Source: JAICYJ01 sp036263035 (GTDB lineage Bacteria > Actinomycetota > Thermoleophilia > Gaiellales > JAICJC01). Taken from it: a DNA stretch of 55,179 bases. The DNA lies in assembly GCA_036263035.1 (NCBI GenBank), contig DATAHR010000139.1:1-55179 (forward strand), in the 5' to 3' direction. Position numbers and translations under genes: made by a program. The notes beneath the pieces are model-generated. The model was not told where the DNA came from and searched no databases. It saw only the letters and a list, made by a program, of their open reading frames with translations. This document shows, one piece after another, positions 51,661-55,179 of this stretch; positions within the stretch are counted from its first letter, which is position 1; every line of letters starts with the position of its first letter.

Positions 51661-52236
51661 ATGTCGGAGCAGACGACACTCTGGCCGGACGACGCGATCA
51701 AGCAAGCGCTGACCGATATCAGCCTCCCCGCCGGAATCGTTGATCGCAACGGAGTGCTTCGCTGGTGCAACAGGAGGTCGATCGAGCTGTTCGGCGACCA
51801 CCGCGGCATGCGCTACCCGGACGTGGTCGCGCCCGAGTCGAAAGCCTGGACCGAGCTGGCCCTCGCTCGCGTGCTGGTGGGCGGTCAGCGCACGCTTGAC
51901 TGGCGCACGACGGTGGTCGACCGGCACGGCCGCAAGCTTCCCGCGGAAGTTCACGCCGTTGCGCTGCACGACGGCGACGCGCTGATCGGCGTGTTCGGGT
52001 TCACCAAGATCGACCACGAGCGCGCGGGAGCGGGAGAGCCGGCCCGGCCGCTGACGCCCCGCCAGCTCGAGGTGCTCCGTGCGCTGGCCGACGGCGCGAC
52101 CACTCGGCAGATCGCGGAGTCGCTCGGCATTGCGACCGAGACGGTGCGGAACTACGTGCGCGGGATCCTGCGCGCGCTCGACGTGCACTCGCGGCTGGAG
52201 GCCGTTCTCGAGGCACGCCGCCTCGGCCTGGTGTGA
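51661..52236 (+). CDS. PAS-LuxR transcriptional regulator
   Basis: A 191-residue regulator. N-terminal PAS domain (about residues 15-120: 'LPAGIVDRNGVLRWCNRRSIELFG', 'WRTTVVDRHGRKLPAEVHAVAL') and C-terminal LuxR-type HTH ('LTPRQLEVLRALADGATTRQIAESLGIATETVRNYVRGILRAL', key T-P-R-Q-x-E-V-L and V-R-N). The PAS domain probably senses a small ligand or redox state. GATGAT lies 6 nt before the ATG as a degenerate -10. Convergent with coaX. Confidence 0.87.
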   Translation: MSEQTTLWPDDAIKQALTDISLPAGIVDRNGVLRWCNRRSIELFGDHRGMRYPDVVAPESKAWTELALARVLVGGQRTLDWRTTVVDRHGRKLPAEVHAVALHDGDALIGVFGFTKIDHERAGAGEPARPLTPRQLEVLRALADGATTRQIAESLGIATETVRNYVRGILRALDVHSRLEAVLEARRLGLV

Positions 52237-52240
52237 GCCG

Positions 52241-53014
52241 TCAGGCCTTCCCGCCGGCCCGCTGCCAGATCAGCCGCAGCCCCTCGAGCGTCAGCCACGG
52301 CTCGACCCGGTCGACCGTGTCGCAGTGCGGCGCGACGACGGTGGCCAGCCCGCCAGTGGCGATCACGCTGGGGCGCCCGCCCAGCTCGGCGGCGAACCGC
52401 CGCACCAGCCCGTCTACCAGCCCGGCGTAGCCGAAGATGGCTCCGGACTGCATGTTCTCGGCGGTCGTGCGCCCGATCGCCCTGTCCGGCGCGCGCAGCT
52501 CGATCTGGAACAGCCGCGCCGCGCGCTCTCCGAGCGCTTCCACCGCGACCTGCAGGCCTGGCGCGATGGCGCCGCCGAGGAAGGCGCCGTCGGCGGAGAC
52601 GGCGTCGAAGTTGATGGCGGTGCCGAAGTCGACGACGACCAGCGGCCCGCCGGCCAGGGCCAGCGCGGCCACACAGTTCGCGATCCGGTCGGGTCCGACC
52701 TCCGGCGGGTTCTCCACCCGCAGCTCGAGCCCGTGGTCGGTGGCCGGCCCGACGATCAGCGCCTCGTGGCCGAGGTGCACGCTCGCAGCCTGGCGGAGCG
52801 CCTCCGCCAGCTGAGGGACACCGCTCGACGCGACCGTCGCGGTCACATCGGCAAACCCGCGGCCGCGCACGGCGAGCAGCCCCTGCAGCTCGACCGCGAC
52901 CTCGTCGGCCGTGCGCCCGCGGACGCTCGCCGTGCGCCAGTGCTCGGCCAGCCGGTCACCGTCGTACAGGCCGACAACCGTCTGGGTGTTCCCGACGTCG
53001 ATCGTCAGTAGCAA
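52241..53014 (-). CDS. coaX: Type III pantothenate kinase
   Basis: First step of CoA synthesis. Seen: 'LLTIDVGNTQTVVGLYDGDRL' (Asp-6 phosphate-binding), 'GPDRIANCVAALALAGGPLVVVDFGTAINFD' (key G-P-D-R and D-F-G-T-A), 'GGAIAPGLQVAVEAL' and 'VIATGGLATVVA'. 257 residues, normal. In Bacillus coaX is also upstream of the folK-lysS-clpC block. It follows the DUF2469 gene by 6 nt. Confidence 0.96.
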   Translation of the reverse strand: MLLTIDVGNTQTVVGLYDGDRLAEHWRTASVRGRTADEVAVELQGLLAVRGRGFADVTATVASSGVPQLAEALRQAASVHLGHEALIVGPATDHGLELRVENPPEVGPDRIANCVAALALAGGPLVVVDFGTAINFDAVSADGAFLGGAIAPGLQVAVEALGERAARLFQIELRAPDRAIGRTTAENMQSGAIFGYAGLVDGLVRRFAAELGGRPSVIATGGLATVVAPHCDTVDRVEPWLTLEGLRLIWQRAGGKA

Positions 53015-53020
53015 CGCGGC

Positions 53021-53359
53021 TCAGTCGTCCGTCAGCTCGAACCCGCGCGGGAGCGTCGTCTCGATATCGTCATCGGTCTTCAGCTCTTCGATCGTGACGT
53101 CCTGCGTGGTGTGAACCTCGGTGCGCGGGATGATCCGGGTCGGCCGGCTCTTGTCCCACACCCACACGTCCGTCATCAGCAGCCGGGCGAACGGGTAGGC
53201 CGCCTGGTCGTTGCGCTCGACGGTGATCTCGTTGCAGAGGTAGGTCGCCTCCGCGGTGAGCACGCAGTACTTGAAGAGGCCGAACACGGTGGCGTACTCG
53301 CGCTTGAGACGCAGCTCCAGCTCGGCGTCGTATTCCTCGAGATCGTCGATGTGAGACAT
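53021..53359 (-). CDS. DUF2469-family protein
   Basis: A 112-residue acidic protein. The pattern 'L-x-L-x-R-E-Y-x-x-V...F-x-Y' and 'MTDVWVWDKSRPTRIIPRTEVHTTQDVTIEEL' (key D-x-W-V-W-D-x-x-R-P-x-R) match DUF2469, found almost only in actinobacteria. Function unknown. TAAACT (53372-53367) lies 7 nt before the ATG. The C-terminal 20 residues are more acidic than in typical members. Confidence 0.8.
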   Translation of the reverse strand: MSHIDDLEEYDAELELRLKREYATVFGLFKYCVLTAEATYLCNEITVERNDQAAYPFARLLMTDVWVWDKSRPTRIIPRTEVHTTQDVTIEELKTDDDIETTLPRGFELTDD

Positions 53360-53398
53360 GACGCGAAGTTTACGCCTTGTACGGGGGTGCTTCCCGTC

Positions 53399-54061
53399 CT
53401 AGACCAGGAAGGGCACCAGCCGCTTCGTCCGCTGGGAGTAGGCCTGGTACTCCGGGAACTCGGCGGTGAGCGAACGCTCCTCGTACCGCGTACGGGCAAG
53501 CTGGAGGGCGACGCACACCACCCACACGGCCATAGCGAGGGCAAATCGTTTCGTGCCGAGCGCCACGCCCAACGCAGCCACCAGCTCGCCCAGGTAGAGC
53601 GGATGCCGGACAAACCGGTACGGGCCCCGCGTGACCAGGCCCCGAACGTCAGGCAGGACACCGAAGCACCGGCCGAGCACGGCCACGGACACAAGCGCGA
53701 AGATGAGGCCGCCGGCCAGCAGCACCGAGCCCACCGTGACCCGAGCTCCGCCACCGGCGTCCTCGCCCAGCGCCCCGAGCACGATCACGGCACCCTGCGC
53801 GGCGAAGGCGACGGCGACGGCGACCCGATCGGTCGTCCGGCGCACAGGCACGGGGCGGAGCAGGACGAGGGTGGCGAACATGAACCACAGGGCGGCACTG
53901 AGCAGCTGGTGGATTAGGGTGGATTGCGAGTCGGCGATGATGGCGGACCGCAGGTTGAGCGCTCCGACCGCGGCGAACAGCGCGGCGGGGAGCAGCCGGG
54001 CCGCAGCCCGATAGAGCGATCCACGTGACTCCACGACGACTACATCGGCCGGTCGGCCCAC
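53399..54061 (-). CDS. Isoprenylcysteine carboxyl methyltransferase-like membrane protein
   Basis: A 220-residue membrane protein with about six hydrophobic segments. The C-terminal part 'GLVTRGPYRFVRHPLYLGELVAALG' and 'RYEERSLTAEFPEYQAYSQRTKRLVPF' is the ICMT/PEMT signature (G-P-Y-x-x-x-R-H-P-x-Y and E-E-x-x-L...F-P-E-Y-x-x-Y), which binds SAM and methylates lipid-like or isoprenoid substrates. GTG at 54061 is preferred: TAGGCT (54074-54069) lies 7 nt upstream; the frame extends to a TTG at 54112 inside the neighbouring repeat element. The terminal base of that element forms part of the -10 box. Confidence 0.8.
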   Translation of the reverse strand: MGRPADVVVVESRGSLYRAAARLLPAALFAAVGALNLRSAIIADSQSTLIHQLLSAALWFMFATLVLLRPVPVRRTTDRVAVAVAFAAQGAVIVLGALGEDAGGGARVTVGSVLLAGGLIFALVSVAVLGRCFGVLPDVRGLVTRGPYRFVRHPLYLGELVAALGVALGTKRFALAMAVWVVCVALQLARTRYEERSLTAEFPEYQAYSQRTKRLVPFLV

Positions 54062-54073
54062 GGTCGTGAGCCT

Positions 54074-54388
54074 AGATGATTGATCGATATCTCCGTGAAG
54101 TCCAAGGCGCAAGGCGGAGCCTTGCGCCGGTCACGAGCGATCTGCGATCACGCAGATCGCGAGTGGGCGAGAACCGAGCCTGGCCAGGTGCAAGGCGGAT
54201 GCCTTGCACCGGTCATGAGCGATCTGCGATTACGCAGATCGCGAATGGCAGGGAGCGTCAATATCGGGAATATTGGCGCGACCGAGGACGCCGCCAGGCG
54301 ACGGTTCGCAGCCGTAGCCACCCACACCGTCTCGAACCCTCTACCTCTCGCAGCGGCCAGGCACGCAAGAGATATCGATCAATCATCT
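54074..54388. repeat. MITE-like element with 20-bp inverted ends and duplicated hairpins
   Basis: Ends AGATGATTGATCGATATCTC (54074-54093) and its exact complement (54369-54388) enclose about 275 bp without a supported gene. Inside are two copies of a roughly 62-bp unit (about 54105-54166 and 54188-54250). Each has a hairpin of type GGYGCAAGGC/GCCTTGCRCC and a hairpin GCGATCTGCG/CGCAGATCGC. Copy 1 has GGCGC paired with GCGCC, copy 2 has GGTGC paired with GCACC, a compensatory change. A third hairpin CAATAT/ATATTG lies near 54260. It fills the folK-methyltransferase gap exactly. Could be a non-autonomous transposable element or a structured RNA. Confidence 0.75.
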
Positions 54389-54390
54389 GG

Positions 54391-54888
54391 CTATACGGGC
54401 CGGACGCCCTGGGCGGGAAGGGCCCGGAGCAACTCGCCCACGGTGCTGTCCCCAAGCGGCAGCTCCGGATCGAGATCCGCAAGCGGCCGCAGGACGAACT
54501 CGCGCTCGTGCGCCCGCGGATGCGGCAGGGTGAGCCGGTCGTCGGCGCTGGTCACCCCTTCGTACCAGAGCAGGTCGAGGTCGAGCGTGCGCGGTCCCCA
54601 GCGCACCGTGCGTTCGCGGTGGAACTCGGCCTCGATCGCCAGCAGGCCGTCGAGCAGGGCCGCGGGCTCGAGCGTCGTATCCAGCAGCACCACGGCGTTC
54701 AGGAAGGCCGGCTGATCCTCGTACCCGACCGGATCGGTCTCATACACGGGTGAGGCAGCCATTACGGCGCCCAGCCCGGCCAGCCTCGCGGTGGCGCTTC
54801 GCAGGACGGCCGGCGAATCACCCAGGTTGCTCCCCAGACCGATGTACGCGCGGTTCCCCCGGAAGGGTGGATTTGATGACATTTCCAT
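54391..54888 (-). CDS. folK: 2-amino-4-hydroxy-6-hydroxymethyldihydropteridine pyrophosphokinase
   Basis: Folate pathway kinase. Seen: 'RAYIGLGSNLGDSPAVL' (G-S-N-x-G), 'VYETDPVGYEDQPAFLNAVVLLDT' and 'WGPRTLDLDLLWYEGV' (R-x-x-D-x-D-L/I-L), plus 'LPHPRAHEREFVLRPLADLDP'. 165 residues, normal. GAGGA precedes the ATG at 54888. The stop (54391-54393) lies 2 nt from the end of the inverted-repeat element. No folB or folP is next to it in the window. Confidence 0.96.
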   Translation of the reverse strand: MEMSSNPPFRGNRAYIGLGSNLGDSPAVLRSATARLAGLGAVMAASPVYETDPVGYEDQPAFLNAVVLLDTTLEPAALLDGLLAIEAEFHRERTVRWGPRTLDLDLLWYEGVTSADDRLTLPHPRAHEREFVLRPLADLDPELPLGDSTVGELLRALPAQGVRPV

Positions 54889-54983
54889 AATGGTTTCCTC
54901 ACATGTGGCCGATGCATGAAAGACCGGGGTCGATGATTTGCGTTGGCGGCCCCGAAGCTCCCATATCCGTCAAGGAAGGTGCC

Positions 54984-55179
54984 ATGTCGACCCTCATGGA
55001 ACTGACCATCGTGCTCCTCCTGTGCCCTGCCGCGCTGGCCGCGTGGTTCGACGCACGGTATCCGAGCCTCCGCCCGTCCGACCTGCGTCGCACGGCGCTG
55101 CACCTGGGAGTGACCGGCCTGGTCGCCTTCGTGCTGCTTCGCCCGGCCCTGCTCGGCATCGCCATGGTGCTGCACGGCT
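54984..55179 (+). CDS. Hypothetical membrane protein (3' end outside window)
   Basis: ATG at 54984 follows AAGGAAGG, a good Shine-Dalgarno. The 65 visible residues have two hydrophobic segments (start to residue 20, and about 44-64) separated by 'WFDARYPSLRPSDLRRTALH'. The frame is open to the window edge. Not recognised; divergent from folK. Confidence 0.6.
   Translation, partial: MSTLMELTIVLLLCPAALAAWFDARYPSLRPSDLRRTALHLGVTGLVAFVLLRPALLGIAMVLHG

Overview
The window is about 55 kb of high-GC bacterial chromosome, densely coded on both strands. The gene content points to an actinobacterium: a CtpE-like P-type ATPase, CarD, a DUF2469 protein, SARP/BTAD and CGNR regulators, and an orphan MsiK-like sugar-importer ATPase. 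Many genes also have a TANNNT hexamer 6-9 nt before the start codon and no Shine-Dalgarno sequence, as expected for leaderless transcripts. A backbone of genes on the minus strand follows the order known from Firmicutes (folK, coaX, lysS, clpC, radA, disA, carD, yacL, ispD, ispF, gltX, cysS, rlmB, yacP, Spo0H-type sigH). That mixture suggests a deep-branching actinobacterial class such as Thermoleophilia (Gaiellales/Solirubrobacterales). This placement is inferred from gene content; no 16S rRNA gene is present.

Layout. 1-10 kb: the end of an ABC exporter, an ornithine cyclodeaminase-family gene, a CtpE-like ATPase divergent from purE-purK, an intergenic repeated element, an orphan sugar-ABC ATPase, ribokinase-nucleoside hydrolase, and an RsbW-like kinase. 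10-15 kb: a winged-helix protein, a membrane diguanylate cyclase with an unusual C-terminal domain, an MFS transporter and small proteins. 15-20 kb: tRNA-Thr, then sigH, yacP, rlmB, cysS, gltX and a cNMP-binding protein, read leftwards with 4-8 bp overlaps. 20-27.5 kb: an inserted catabolic cassette (alcohol dehydrogenase, enolase-superfamily enzyme, aldo-keto reductase), an inositol-phosphatase-like gene, an HtrA-like protease, a secreted metalloprotease-like protein and mutY. 27.5-35 kb: HAD phosphatase, ispF, ispD, yacL and carD; then a CGNR regulator and a lipoprotein; then disA-radA. 35-44 kb: gltB, a second copy of the repeated element, a 39-aa ORF, an RpiR regulator and clpC. 44-55 kb: lysS, greA and dus; a large transmembrane SARP-receptor fusion; a probable selenoprotein W-like gene with an in-frame UGA; a cupin; a PAS-LuxR regulator; coaX; DUF2469; a methyltransferase; a 315-bp inverted-repeat element; folK.

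How the parts work together. The backbone combines translation and tRNA charging (gltX, cysS, lysS, rlmB, dus, tRNA-Thr), transcription and stress control (sigH, carD, greA), protein and DNA quality control (clpC, radA), c-di-AMP signalling (disA), isoprenoid precursors (ispD/F) and cofactor synthesis (coaX, folK). The most unusual items are: (1) a 1008-aa protein joining a SARP DNA-binding region through one membrane segment to a beta-propeller and a periplasmic amino-acid-receptor-like domain; (2) a CxxU selenoprotein gene with a well-placed SECIS-like hairpin; (3) a two-copy intergenic element of 11-bp-phased GTCAC boxes at a fixed 21-nt distance from a 17-bp conserved word; (4) a MITE-like element with duplicated hairpins showing compensatory changes; and (5) pervasive leaderless promoters, some of which reuse the upstream TAG stop codon as the -10 box.
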